Made by a program: the position numbers and the translations under genes. The notes under the pieces were generated by a model. It was given only the letters and a program-made list of their open reading frames with translations. It did no database searches and was not told where the DNA came from. Positions 44,093 to 55,296 of a stretch of 64,000 bases of DNA are shown piece after piece (within the stretch, counting starts at the first letter, position 1; each line of letters begins with the position of its first letter). The DNA comes from Periconia sp. R9002 (taxonomy: Eukaryota > Ascomycota > Dothideomycetes > Pleosporales > Periconiaceae): the NCBI GenBank assembly GCA_023627715.1, contig JAMAHW010000105.1:1-64000 (forward strand). Direction: 5' to 3'.

Positions 44093-44769
44093 ATGAAATT
44101 CGCTACGTCCACTATTTTGCTTGCTGGAGCTACTTCTGTCCTTGCCGGACCAGCTCTTCTTCCTCGCGCTATCACTGGTCCGACGAAGGGCTACACTTGC
44201 GATGGTACCTCGCATTACCTCTATCCGTTAAGAAAATAGACTAAACCATTCACAGTGAACGGAAAGGATGTATCATTCACTTCCACATATATTACCAAGG
44301 CCATCACCGACGCTGCCGCCCATAAAGCTACCACGGACATGCTCAAAGAGCTTCCTCAGTGTGATCTTTCCAGCAGCCACGCCCGAGACTGTAAGGTCTT
44401 GCCTTATCCAATGAACTGTGCAGTATAGTCGGTCTAACAATTCGCAGTGGCATTCTGCCAACCTAAACAGTTCAACAACCACCCAGTGAAAGATGTCGGT
44501 GTTCTCAAGTTTCCCAACGTAAGTTTCTTGGATACAAAAGCTCCATTTGTTTGCATAGCCTGATACTGACTGACTAGTGCCCTACTGGTCCCTGGTATGA
44601 GTACCCGCTTCTCTCCGACGGCAAGACCATGTACGCCGGTCCCAAGGCTCCTGGCAACAACAACCCATCTCGTGTCATCTTCCAATATACCGACGCGAAG
44701 ACTGCTAAGTTCTGCGGCGCCGTTGTCCATCACAAATCTGTCAATGGCGACTTCATTTCTTGCAACTAG
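44093..44769 (+). CDS. small secreted RNase T1-family-like protein
   Basis: Four exons: 44093-44204, 44256-44390, 44448-44518 and 44578-44769; branch sites GACTAAAC and GTCTAACA are visible. The product is 169 aa with a signal peptide (MKFATSTILLAGATSVLA) and seven cysteines in the mature part. The C-terminal ~85 residues match guanyl-specific RNases of the N1/T1 group: WYEYPLLSDGK (E114), PSRVIFQY (R138) and CGAVVHHKSVNGDFISC (H157) stand where the family has its catalytic Glu, Arg and second His. The segment that should carry the first catalytic His reads QPKQFNNHP, with Lys89 at that place. It may therefore be a weak or inactive RNase-fold protein, as in some plant-pathogen effectors. Family call from motif order; activity unknown. 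Confidence 0.75.
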
Positions 44770-46127
44770 AGTGTGCTTGGCGAGAACGTGACTATCTTCT
44801 TTGAAGCAGAGCAGTATTTAGCACCATGGCGCGAACTCTTCTCGAATTTCTTCTCTTCTATGTGCTATTACGAAAGCACTCACATTTTGTTCTCCAGACT
44901 ACATTATCTTTTTGTTTTCTGTCTTTTTAGGCAGCGCCTATGTTCTGTAGAACCTTACGATCTGGAACATTTTGCATAAGTGGAGTTTTAAATTGAATCA
45001 TAAATAGACAATGACATCCTTAAGGAAGTATTTCATATCTAGGAGAAACAAGTGTGAAATTCTACTGTAAATGATAAGGACCGAATTGTTGTCCATCCGC
45101 TTCACTGAGTTTGGGCAAATGATGATGTTCTGATATCCTTAGATAGCTATTCACTGTGAGGGCGGTGGAAGGTCTAACCCTGTGAAAACCGTGAATTTTA
45201 CCAAGAATTCTTGTACCTCAATTTAGAGAATCATTTGGCGCATATATTGGACGGGTGACATCACGGCAGTAGCAAGCAAATTACTGTTTGACGAATATAT
45301 ACATCCATTCCGTGCGAGTTCCTTTATGTACTATCATGCTGGTCATTGATTTGGGCGATGCATTGCTTCCTGTTTTTGAAAATACCGAGACATGATGGTT
45401 GTCTGCGGATTTGCGGCCCAACTATCCAAGGTGCGCGGCCATAATAGCGCACATATACTTATGCCAAGTTTTCTTTGACGCAATGCAGCGGTTGTTTGGT
45501 TATCCGCCATTGATATAGATTAAATTCGGTTTCCAAATTTCTCATGATATTGCGGCTCTGAAGATTGTTGATGAACTGATCGAGGTCCAGGACTTTTTTA
45601 ATTGACGAGAAGGAGTGCATGTGTTCAAGTGCAGGAATTGAAATAGCCCCCGACGCACGCGTACCATATTTCTTCAATATCAACAACGTTTGCATGATTC
45701 CAACCTTTCCAATAAATAATAAGCAATTATGATGCTTTATGGATAAGTAGCAAGACGACTACACGGGCAACATTCCTGCACCAAGGACTAGACGCAAAAC
45801 CTAGCGGCTATGGATGTGTTGCTGACTCTGCGACGTGAACCAATCAAACACGCGACGATCGCATTTCAGGATACAAGGGGCATGCTACAGAAGAGTCGCC
45901 TTGGAAAGCTTTTGCGACATCATTTTCGGAACACCGATACGCGAATTAAATTGGGTCCCAGGAAGCGGGGAATATTGTATGGGTAATTAATAGAATTAAT
46001 AAACGCCTAACCAACGGATTTGAACCCTGGTAAACGCTACCCTTCTATAAAGGGAACACAGGATCGCAAGCCAAAAATGACCTCTAAGGAAGAGTTTACA
46101 GGGGAACCACAGCAGTCAAACCTCATC
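44770..46127. other. 1.3-kb spacer with one doubtful small frame
   Basis: Mostly AT-rich and empty apart from the small minus-strand frame at 45459-45695. TATAAAG at 46046-46052 is the likely promoter element of the GH12 gene. Confidence 0.45.
45459..45695 (-). CDS. doubtful 78-aa protein or gene fragment
   Basis: ATG at 45695 to TAA at 45459. The second half (KKVLDLDQFINNLQSRN, then NLETEFNLYQWRI) has natural-looking helical composition, but codon use is AT-rich, no promoter is evident and no family is recognised. It could be the C-terminal scrap of a lost gene. Confidence 0.25.
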   Translation of the reverse strand: MQTLLILKKYGTRASGAISIPALEHMHSFSSIKKVLDLDQFINNLQSRNIMRNLETEFNLYQWRITKQPLHCVKENLA

Positions 46128-47060
46128 ATGAAGACAATCATTGCATCCGTCACCCTCCTCACGTCCGCATTCGCTACCCCACTGGGCACACCTACAGTCC
46201 GTGACCCAACTTCTGTGCAAGAAACAGTTTCCCTCTGCACCCAATATGCCTACTACGCCGACGCCGGCTATGAAGTTCTCAACAACCTCTGGGGCAAAGA
46301 CAGCGCAACCAGCGGTTCCCAGTGCACATACTACGAAGGCACAGTTGACTCCTCGAGTATTAAGTGGAGCTCTACTTGGACGTGGCAGGGTGCACAAGAC
46401 AACGTTAAGAGCTACGTTTACGCCGGACGCATCTTGACCAAGGGGAACACCGTGGCGAAGATCAACAGTCTGCCTACAGAGGTCCAGTGGGGATATAACA
46501 CCACGAACGGTGTCAGGGCAAATGTTGCTTATGATGTTTTCACTGCAAAAGACCCCAATCACGCTAACAGCAGCGGAGACTTTGAACTGATGATTTGGTA
46601 AGCATCTCTACATGTCTTCCTTTAAGCGCGCACGCGTCGTGTATAGTCAGGTGTTGACAGAGGAATTAAATACAGGCTCGGACGCTTGGGCGGCGTTTGG
46701 CCCATTTCGCAAGCCGGAAAACCCGTCGCGACCGTCACTATCGCAGGCTACAATTTCGAACTCTACTTTGGGTATAACGGCGCCATGCAAGTGTATAGCT
46801 TTGTTCGCGTGGGAAACCGCGACATCACGAACTTCAAGGCGGATGTGAAGTTGTTCTTCAATTATTTGGCTCAAAACTATCAGTTCCCTGCTAGTGAGCA
46901 GAATCTGATCGGTAAGTGTAGAGACTTACGAAAGCTATGCGGATAACGTGGATCAGTGCTGATAATTTGCGATTCAGTGTACCAAATTGGGACGGAGGCT
47001 TTCACGGGTGGACCAGCAAAGTTCACAGTGTCGAAATTTAGCGCTGTTGTGAATGTTTAG
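46128..47060 (+). CDS. GH12 endoglucanase/xyloglucanase
   Basis: Three exons: 46128-46597, 46676-46911 and 46978-47060. The product is 262 aa with a signal peptide ([20 protein letters not shown]). It has the GH12 jelly-roll signatures: [38 protein letters not shown] (catalytic Glu153 in ELMIW), [20 protein letters not shown], and the second catalytic Glu242 in [10 protein letters not shown]. The enzyme should be secreted and cut beta-1,4-glucan backbones such as xyloglucan or amorphous cellulose; which one cannot be told. The start is at CATCATGAAG, giving a clean signal peptide, although the frame stays open upstream. It neighbours the sugar transporter, regulator and GH27 cluster but does not share their promoter motif. 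Confidence 0.88.
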
Positions 47061-47267
47061 AGTGCTATTTGTGAATAAGGGTTGCTGCTCCGGATGTCAA
47101 TCATGCAAAACGTGTATATCGTATTGACAATGTTGAACTGTACACGACTGCACTTAGAAATTGCGTGAAGGAAGGCTGCCTAACTAAGTGTAGTAGTACA
47201 GCAGGCAATGAAGCACTTCAAACCCCATGGCGCCTTGATACTACATTATACCCGCGAAACCCTACCT

Positions 47268-49023
47268 TCACGCAACAGATTCTGTCCTCTCAACAGCCGC
47301 CTGCTTTTCCGCATGTATAGCGACATCCGTAAGTGCAGGTTTGAGTAGAGCAGCCTGCTCCCTCGTGAACTTGCGGCTAGAGATCTTATGCTCAAATAAT
47401 AAATCCAGCTCAGAGTATGTCAACCCGCGCGATTCTGGCAGACGGAAAAAGCCCCAGACGATGAAGAGCACAGCGATGCCAGCCCAGAAGAACCCACCCT
47501 TGGCACCCCAATTCCAGTCGTTCTTGCCGACCATTTTCGGCATGATGGTGTTGGTCACGAATACGATGCTGTTGTATGTTGCACGTGAGAGAGCGACAGT
47601 TTTGACACGGAGGTTGGATGACGGTATTTCGGCGGCGAGGGTGTAGCAGATTGGGCCGATGGAAAGCTGGAAGCTAAAAATCATCAGGATGATCAAAATC
47701 CCACCCGCCATACTAGCACTCTTGTTGGTTTCGGGTGCAAGGCCGATGAAGCCGACTATAAAGAGAATCAAACAGATCATGGAAAGTCCAGCAAGGTACA
47801 TGGTGCGACGGCCGAAGCGCGTCATGATCCACCATGCGATCACGCAGCCGACTAAGCCCAAACAGTCCTGTCCGATGGTGAGGTGAAAAGAATCGTCCTG
47901 GCTGAGACCTGTTCCCTGCATAAATTGCGTACCAAAGCCCATGAAAGGAACACCGCTATGATTCTGCATTAGCTACATTTACACAATGAAATTTAAAGCA
48001 TTGTTTGCTCACCATAGCGCCTGCGTAACAAAAGCCATAGCACTGATCTCAGTACGGTGAAGATCGCTTCCACGGAACAAGTGCCAGTAGTTTGACCCAG
48101 CGCTGACTTCCTTTTCGAAGGCATTGGTGACAACCATCATCTCAATGTGGGAATCGAGATCGAACTTAACGTCAGCGGTAGGAGTGGTTAGAGAAGAGAT
48201 TGCCGCCTTAGCCTCTTCAACGCGACCCTGGCGAATAAGCCACCACGGGGACTCAGGGCAAAGTACAGTTGCCACAAGGATTGGAATAGGCCAGACCCAC
48301 TGCAAAGCAAAAGGGATGCGATAACCCCACTGCGTTGTGTTTTTCATCAGGCCTGTGAGGATACCGGTAGACAAGAGACCGCCAATGACCCAGCACATGT
48401 TGATCCAACTGGTCATGTATCCACGTAGATGAGTTGGGCAAAGATCGGCGGCGTAGGAGATAGCAAGCGTCTGGAAGACACCCCATGGCAGACCTTGAAT
48501 GATACCCCCAATGAGGAACATTTCGAGGCTAGTAGAAAAGAAGGGAATGAAAACAGCGCCGATCATGGCAAGCATGCTGAAGATCATAGTCTTTTTGTAA
48601 CCCATCCATTCGGTGATGTAGCCATTAATGATGAGACCGAGGATGCATCCGACCTATAGAGAATTAGAAATACATATTGGAGTTCACTGCTTGAAATACT
48701 ACCTGGGTCCCATTTAAGATGATTGTCTGCCACCGCGCAGACACTAGCGGGTTGCCATCGGTGTCCAGTTGGTCTCCGAACCTTTTCTTGAACGGGTCAA
48801 ATGCGAAAAATTTGTTCATCAAGCTGGTATCGTAACCCTCCATGACAACGGCGAGCGAGATGACGAAAGAGAAAACAATAGCCTTCCACCAGAAGCGGAT
48901 GCTCTGCCGCACTGTCATGTTATGCTCATTGTTGATGGCAACATTGGTCTCGTCATTGGAAGTGGTGACAGGGTTGCGCTCGGCTACATGGCCTTCGAGG
49001 TTCTTGTCGGCGAGGGACGACAT
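47268..49023 (-). CDS. MFS sugar transporter (alpha-glucoside permease-like)
   Basis: Three exons on the minus strand: 49023-48703, 48653-48013 and 47955-47268. The product is 549 aa with 12 predicted membrane helices and a large central loop. Sugar-porter signatures are present: MEGYDTSLMNKFFAF in helix 1, GLIINGYITEWMGYKKTM, HLRGYMTSWINMCWVIGG, CPESPWWLIRQGR, MTRFGRRTMYLAG and RLPESRGLTYSELDLLFE. The overall pattern is that of fungal maltose/alpha-glucoside:H+ symporters. It shares a 575-base divergent promoter with the Zn2Cys6 regulator and lies 2.4 kb from an alpha-galactosidase, so raffinose- or melibiose-type oligosaccharides are plausible substrates (inference). Start at 49023 because the upstream extension has no ATG. 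Confidence 0.88.
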
Positions 49024-49598
49024 TGTGTAGTCAGTGTGGTGGTGAACCTGGGGTTGAACACTGGGGATCTCTCCATGTGGAGGCAAGGTTACTGCAGTTT
49101 ATATGTATGTCTGGCAAACGGCCGAGATGAAAGTCAAATAAGGCCTAGTCACCCAGAATTCAAGAACAACCCAAGCAACGAAAATCGAGAAGGCCAGGCC
49201 CTAGTTTGACGGCCGGCCAAGAATCTGTTTGAGCTGTTCGATCCCATGAATCCGGGACTAGGTTACTCATTTTGCGGGGAAGCAAGGTAGGTATCCCCTC
49301 ATTATTCGTCTCGGTACCCCATGGGCGGCCTTCACGTGCTTTCAAGGGGGAGAATTTGCGGCGAGTTCTCCGCCTATTTTCCGCCGCTAGTCCTAGCAAA
49401 TGGACACAAATCGGCGCCTTTTCCTCTCACGGTAAGCTTTAGCGGTGGGGGAAATTGTCGCGAGTCAGTGCCGAGGTAGCCACGAAAAGTGTGGAGGCGA
49501 GTTTTCCGCCTTTCGCTTTTCTTTCTCTTTGAGTTTTCCGCCATCTATCGCATGACATGTCTTTTTCAAGATGCGATGCATAGCACCAACGCAGTGAA
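49024..49598. promoter_or_regulatory. divergent promoter with repeated GAGTTYTCCGCC motifs
   Basis: Between the transporter and the regulator. GAGTTCTCCGCC at 49363-49374, a shorter TTTTCCGCC at 49377-49385, GAGTTTTCCGCC at 49499-49510 and again at 49531-49542. Two sites extend into imperfect palindromes (GGCGAGTTYTCCGCC). The CGG-type half-sites suit a Zn2Cys6 protein, possibly the one encoded next door. Confidence 0.6.
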
Positions 49599-51283
49599 AT
49601 GCGGAGACCCTCAGCATGTAGCACGTGTCGGTACGACTCTGGCGTCCCCATTTCCCAAACGTTCCTGTTGAATCATACTGATCATATCTTTACTTTAGAG
49701 CGCGACGACGCAAATGCAACTATCCCACTGGAAAAGATGGGGCAGTATGCGACTATTGCCTCGCGAGAGGTCTGAGATGTATACAAAGGCCGCCAGAAGG
49801 AGGGTACTATGCTCAGCGCCAAGCAGAACAGGAGGCTTCGTCGTCATCGTATGAAGGACGAGAGCTCATCTCTTTTCAAAATAGAGGAGATGTACCTGTT
49901 TCCCAGGAACTGGGTGGCATGACAACACTTCCACCAATACCACAGCGGCTAAAGCTGGTTGGACTATATTTCGACTACATCCACGACCAATTCCATTCCA
50001 TGTTCCACCGGCCGTCCTTCATCCAGGATGTAGCCAATGACCGCATCCCACCTCTTCTTCTATTCGCCATTTTTGCCCTTTCATCCAGGTTCTCGGACGA
50101 CCCAATATATGCAGGGACTGATCCAAGACACCGAGGAGAGGGCTACCGGGTCTCTGCCGAGAGTCTGATCAACATTCGCGCCATGACGCCCACAACTGTG
50201 CAGGCCTGTGTGCTCCTTGGGGCGTACGCGGCGGGAAATGGAGATACGAACGTCGAAAATCTTTACTATGGTCTCGCAGGACGTATGTGTCTTGTGCTCG
50301 ACCTGCCCAATCGACCAGTCGCCAACTTACTAGAGCGCGAGCTCAATATTAGAGTTTGGTGGACAATATGTATGGTTGATGTGTGGTCTTCCACTGCTGT
50401 GCGGCTGGCACCCATCATGCCTCTGAACAATAACGTGCCTTTGCCTATTGATGAGATTCCTTTTTCATCCATGTGTGCCGACTTCACTTCGAGTTTCATC
50501 AACAACCCCCCGACGCACGAGACACCCCTGCTTGCTGAGATGATCAAGCTGAATAGGCTTCTAGCTAAAATTGTAGACTTTAACAGTAGATGTGTGGTGG
50601 AACACCTCGAAGGGAAAGTTTTGGAACAGTCTGTGCAGGCTCTATCTCGCGAGATGGAAGGTTGGCTAGAAAGTGTACCACCGCACATGAGAGACACGCC
50701 GGAGAATTTTCAATGGTTTGCGTCGCGAGGTCTGGGCCGGTTCTTCGTAGCTGTCTACCTTGGTTATTATCACTATGGCCAGCTCCTCAACTACCAGTTC
50801 CTCGGGGCAGAAGCGTCCACCGCCTCCAGTGCGCACGCCGAGGATTGCAAACGCCATGCCATAGGCCTCTGCGAACTCGTCTATCGATCTTTCGCAACTC
50901 CAGGGAGCGAGGCGCTTTATTCTGCTGTGTCGCACATTCTTGTCATTGCATCTACTGTCCAGATCCACACGTTACTTTTCTCTGGCAACGAACGACAGAT
51001 CAGACAAGCCAAATCCCGTCTCGAACGCAATTTCGAAATTCTCTTACAACTACGGTCGTACTGGCCGAGCGTGGACAGCGCCATGAGCCGCCTACGCGCT
51101 TTCCATCAGACATGCCTCCGAAGCAACGAGACAAGTTTTGTGCTGGATCAATGGCTGCTGCGTTTCCTGGTGCAATTCGCACCGCACATGGAGCTTGAGC
51201 CGCGAGAAAATGACCCTGATTACGCAGCACTGTTAGCGCTCTCGAAACAGTCTCCACTATCTACTCATTCAGGAGTCTATTGA
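49599..51283 (+). CDS. Zn2Cys6 transcription factor
   Basis: Two exons: a 32-base first exon (49599-49630) and 49699-51283, with a 68-base intron. The product is 538 aa. Splicing rebuilds a perfect zinc cluster at residues 7-38: CSTC in exon 1, then RARRRKC, VCDYC and LRC in exon 2 (Cys 7, 10, 17, 28, 31, 38). Residues ~110-420 form the fungal-specific regulatory domain (YFDYIHDQFHSMFHRPSF; VWWTICMVDVWSS). It should be a nuclear DNA-binding regulator. Divergence from the transporter, and the GH27 gene starting 209 bases after its stop, point to a pathway-specific regulator of this cluster, perhaps autoregulated. The first exon is easy to miss; the frame from 49919 alone lacks the DNA-binding domain. 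Confidence 0.88.
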
Positions 51284-51492
51284 AATGTTCATGCAATCAT
51301 TTCTTACCTGTTAGTACCTGGGAAGTTCCCCGCGCGAAGAGGCTGGGGTCCCCCACTACCCGCAGCGGTTAGCGGCGGAGAATTGAGGAGAGTTTTCCGC
51401 CAGGGACTGTGGAGACGGATGGTGGCAGCTATGTAACTACGACGAGAAGACTCGCCGTTTGCTGGTTTCTGTTCTCCAATTTCACTTTAATA
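51284..51492. promoter_or_regulatory. GH27 promoter with inverted GGCGGAGAA / TTTTCCGCC pair
   Basis: GGCGGAGAA at 51374-51382 faces GAGTTTTCCGCC at 51390-51401. The right arm is identical to sites in the transporter/regulator promoter. It lies about 95-120 bases before the GH27 start. Confidence 0.6.
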
Positions 51493-53104
51493 ATGGCAGC
51501 CTTCTACAGTACCGTCATCACTACTACTCTCATTGCTGGTGCTACCGCAATCAACAATGGGCTGGCTGTGACGCCGCCTATGGGCTGGGTGCGATGACCC
51601 TTGGCACCCCACAAAACGATTCGCTGATGAGACAGAACAACTGGAATGCATTTGGTTGCGATGTCTCCGAGGAGCTCCTCCTCACGACCTCCGACGCAAT
51701 CATCAGTCTGGGATTGCGCGATCTCGGATACAACTATGTCGTGCTGGACGACTGCTGGCAAGATGCGAACGGCCGAGACAAAAATGGAAAACTGCAACCT
51801 GAGCTCAACAAGTTTCCCAATGGCTTGAAGTCCATCTCGGATCATCTTCACTCAAAAGGGCTAAAGTATGGGATGTACAGCAGCGCTGGCGAGATGACTT
51901 GCGCCAGGTTCGGTATGCGAGCTCCGTGGCGACACCCTCTCAAACCTATGATGGCTAACATTTGAAAGCGGGATCACTTGACCACGAAGTCGATGACGCC
52001 AAAAGCTTCGCAGAATGGGGCGTCGACATGCTAAAATATGATTCCTGCTACCACATGGGCCGCGTCGGCACACCCACTGTATCCTTCAACCGCTTCAAAG
52101 CCATGTCCGACGCTTTGCAAGCCACAGGCCGCAACATCCTGCTCAACCTCTGCAACTGGGGCGAAGATCTCGTCCACACATGGGGAATGTCCATCTCAAA
52201 TTCATGGCGCATGTCGGGCGACATCTACGACTCTTTCACACGGCCTGACGACCTCTGCGGCTGCAACACCGTCGCTCCGGGGGACGTGAACTGCGTCGCA
52301 CCCGGAACCCACTGCTCCGTTCTCTTCATCCTCAACAAAGTCGCGCCATTCGCTGATCGCAGTATCCCCGGCGGCTGGAGCGACCTCGACATGTTGGAAG
52401 TCGGTCAAGGGGGAATGACCGATGAAGAATACAAAGCCCACTTCGCGCTCTGGGCTGGTCTCAAATCACCCCTCTTTTTGGGAAACGACCTCCGCACTAT
52501 GTCGCCCAAAGCGCTCTCTATAATCAACAACCCCGCCATCATTGCTCTCAGTCAAGACCCCCACGGGCGATCCATGACCCGTGTGCGCCGCGATACCAAC
52601 GTCGCTGCAGACAAATGGGGCGTAGCTGAAACCCATATTTGGGCTGGACATCTCCATAATGGCGACCAGGCAGTCATCATGGTCAACTTCGGAGGAAAGG
52701 ATGAAGACATGAAAGTCTCCCTCGCTGAACTCTTCATCCCCTTTGGCCCTGGCGGATCTGCGCCGCATAACAAATTCGACTGGTCCGTTCATGACCTTTG
52801 GGCGCACCGCATGTCGGAATCGACGGCAGAATCACTTCTCGCAGCTTCTGCTGAGTCAGAACGCGTTTCTATTCTCAAGAAGGCGAACTGGTACAATGCT
52901 ACTGAAATCCCTTACGAGACTGGGTTGAAGAATGAGGATCCGAGGTTGTTTGGAGAGAAGGTCGGTATAGTTAAGGCGGGTGGTGTGTTAAAGGAAAAGG
53001 TGGGGAGCCACTCGGCGAAGGTTTTTAGGTTGAGGAGGGTCAAGAAGGAGGGTGAAGTCTTCAAAGGGAAGAGTATTGATCGTGTTACTAAAGATGAGTT
53101 GTGA
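51493..53104 (+). CDS. GH27 alpha-galactosidase with C-terminal KDEL
   Basis: Three exons: 51493-51588, 51636-51912 and 51969-53104 (introns 47 and 56 bases). The product is 502 aa. A hydrophobic N-terminus (FYSTVITTTLIAGATA) serves as signal peptide. GH27 motifs follow in order: LAVTPPMGWNNWNAFGC, NYVVLDDCWQ, LKYDSC (nucleophile Asp149), SWRMSGDI (acid/base Asp209), GGWSDLDMLEVG and SPLFLGNDLR. It removes terminal alpha-1,6-galactose from raffinose-type sugars or galactomannan side chains. The last four residues are KDEL, an ER-retention signal, which is unexpected in a secreted glycosidase. Located just downstream of the regulator, with a shared promoter motif. An in-frame ATG at 51409 could give a longer N-terminus; 51493 is preferred because it follows a leader-like sequence. 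Confidence 0.9.
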
Positions 53105-55296
53105 GCGATCAAGATTTTCATACGCGAGCAGACACAATTACGATTTAGTACTTGTTTTCTACAACTGTAATCATCGACGATTTAAGCTTCGTCTCCCATT
53201 ATGTTTACCCCACGTTTATTTCACGATAGCATAGATTTACGAAATGATGATACCTAAACTAAATCACGATATGTCTCTGACCAAGGCCAAAATCGAAACC
53301 AAACAAAGACTCCTACGATTTTTCTTCTCAGTCCTTTAGTATTCGTCTATGTACTCTGGAGTGAAAAAAAAAACCCCCCATCGTTCTAATCTCCGTACAG
53401 TATGCGCACAATGGAGCTCAACAAGCTATTCACAACTTAGTTGGGCATTTTCACTCGTCCTACACATCAGACTCACGAAGTTATACACAATGAAACCACA
53501 ATCGCGCAACTTGGCCGGCCTAGAGTAGTTTCGCTCCGACGTGGCATTGAAAAAAAGCATCTTCTGGAGAGACTGGTCGGCAGAACAAGTATCTGGAGTT
53601 CGAAATATGATCTTCGACACCTACTAGACAGCATGGTGGAGGTACAACGGTCAGCGCATTTCTGAGTAACACCTCGGTGGTTCTAACCTGATTAGGAAAT
53701 GCACACCGATCAGGTGCATCTTATGAGAGAATTGGAAGCATGGTTAGTTGACTTGATACATAATCCACTGGAAAAGTATACGTCGTAATTATACCCTGGC
53801 CGACAAGGGGAAGACGTGTTTGAGAAAGTATATCATAATTCACGCGCATGAACAATGTAAGACAATCGTCGCACAGTATTGTATCATGCACGGTATTAAC
53901 TCAGGAGAACTTATAATTCACGCGCATAGAAAATATAGCTGCTACTATGATAACATACCAGAGTGATCCCCTCGAGTGTCCTCCGATAACTTACTGCTGT
54001 ATGTTCACTTACGCCTAGCATTTTAACTGCGTACATACAGTGCGAGTCTAGATCCCGCAAAATACCTCGAAATAGTCTTCGACATTTTTAAATCTACGTT
54101 GATGTTCTTGATTCTCGAATTGATACCTCTCGTTAGCAAAGGGATGAGAAAATGATTATAGAGTATTGTAAAACTCGTGGAATCGACGCAGTCAAAGTTG
54201 CCTCGGGTCATGGAGGGAGTGGGGGCCCTTTGCCCCACCCTACGGTACAAGCAAGTCGATGAAGGGGGGCACCGACGGTGATAAGTAAAAGATTCTCAAA
54301 CTCCACTGATGTACGAAACATGGAACCACTGAGGAGATAAAATTTTATGGCAGTAGCACCAGATACGTCTTCTCTTTCTGATAGTCTTAAGGTCGGAGAT
54401 ATAAGTAAGTAAAAGTGACAAGAAGGTTCAATCTACTGTTGAAGGATCACAACGCTATGATTCACCTAGATCTGTCAATCTACATTTTGAGCGTTATTCT
54501 CGAGAGCTGGCCAAGGCCGTTGAGCTGTGACTCCCGGATCCGCTCGCTGAATCCCAAGACGCTAATTACCCGCTTCCTACCAGATCAAAAATCGAGTTTC
54601 TCGTGCGAGTAGAAGAGCAGGAAATGCTAATCACGGCAACGCCGGAAAATATCCTTTCGAACAGGCAGGCACGTGGCAGGGTATGCTAAAGAACTATGGC
54701 TAGTGTCCGCTAGGGGCAATGACGGGCATGGAGGGGAAATGACAGAAACTGGAAAAGCAATGTTGGCCCCCCACACGCCCCCTCACTCAATGTCACTGGC
54801 GACTTAAACAGCTAGATATATCATCATTCAGCTTCGCTCAAAACCTGCAAAGTCTTACAATCATGTAATTACGCCTTAGCGATGCAGGTGCCAGCCTCGT
54901 TCATGGTCGATAGCATGGATATATTGGCCCGCGTTTCGGTTCGTGCCTGGAATCCTGGATCGACCGGAAACGGTCCTTCGCTCCCGCGCGAGGGGCCTTA
55001 AATCCCTTCTAGCATCGGCCTGGCCACGAAACAAGTCAATCGGTTGACGCAGTCTGATAACACTAAAATATCTTTGGCACGGCCTTTGGCAGCCCTACAC
55101 GGGGGTAAGCAGCCATGGCAGCATGGTTGCGACAAGGTAGCCAAAACGCCAATGCGTCGTTAAATGTATTGTGTGGTCAGCATAGATACACATGCATCTG
55201 CCAAACACCGCTTTTATCTTCGTTGGCGCGCCCCTCCATGGCTTTGCGACTGTGATCCTTTTCTTCCACTCTACAGCAGAAAATCGGTAGCCCAGT
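53105..55296. other. 2.2-kb spacer with degenerate repeat fragments
   Basis: No gene recognised. Left-block fragments of the dispersed repeat occur near 53871-53910 (AGTATTGTATCATGCACGG) and 54159-54200 (GAGTATTGTAAAACTCGTGG). The 15-mer ATAATTCACGCGCAT occurs at 53835-53849 and 53913-53927, on both sides of the first fragment. Confidence 0.5.

Noticed and set aside
46013..46085. possible tRNA on the minus strand (GGTTCAAATCC, a B-box-like 11-mer near 46017-46027)
   Set aside because: The T stem pairs poorly, no A box lies upstream and no cloverleaf can be drawn.
48769..49209. 146-codon plus-strand frame
   Set aside because: Antisense shadow of transporter exon 1 running into its promoter.
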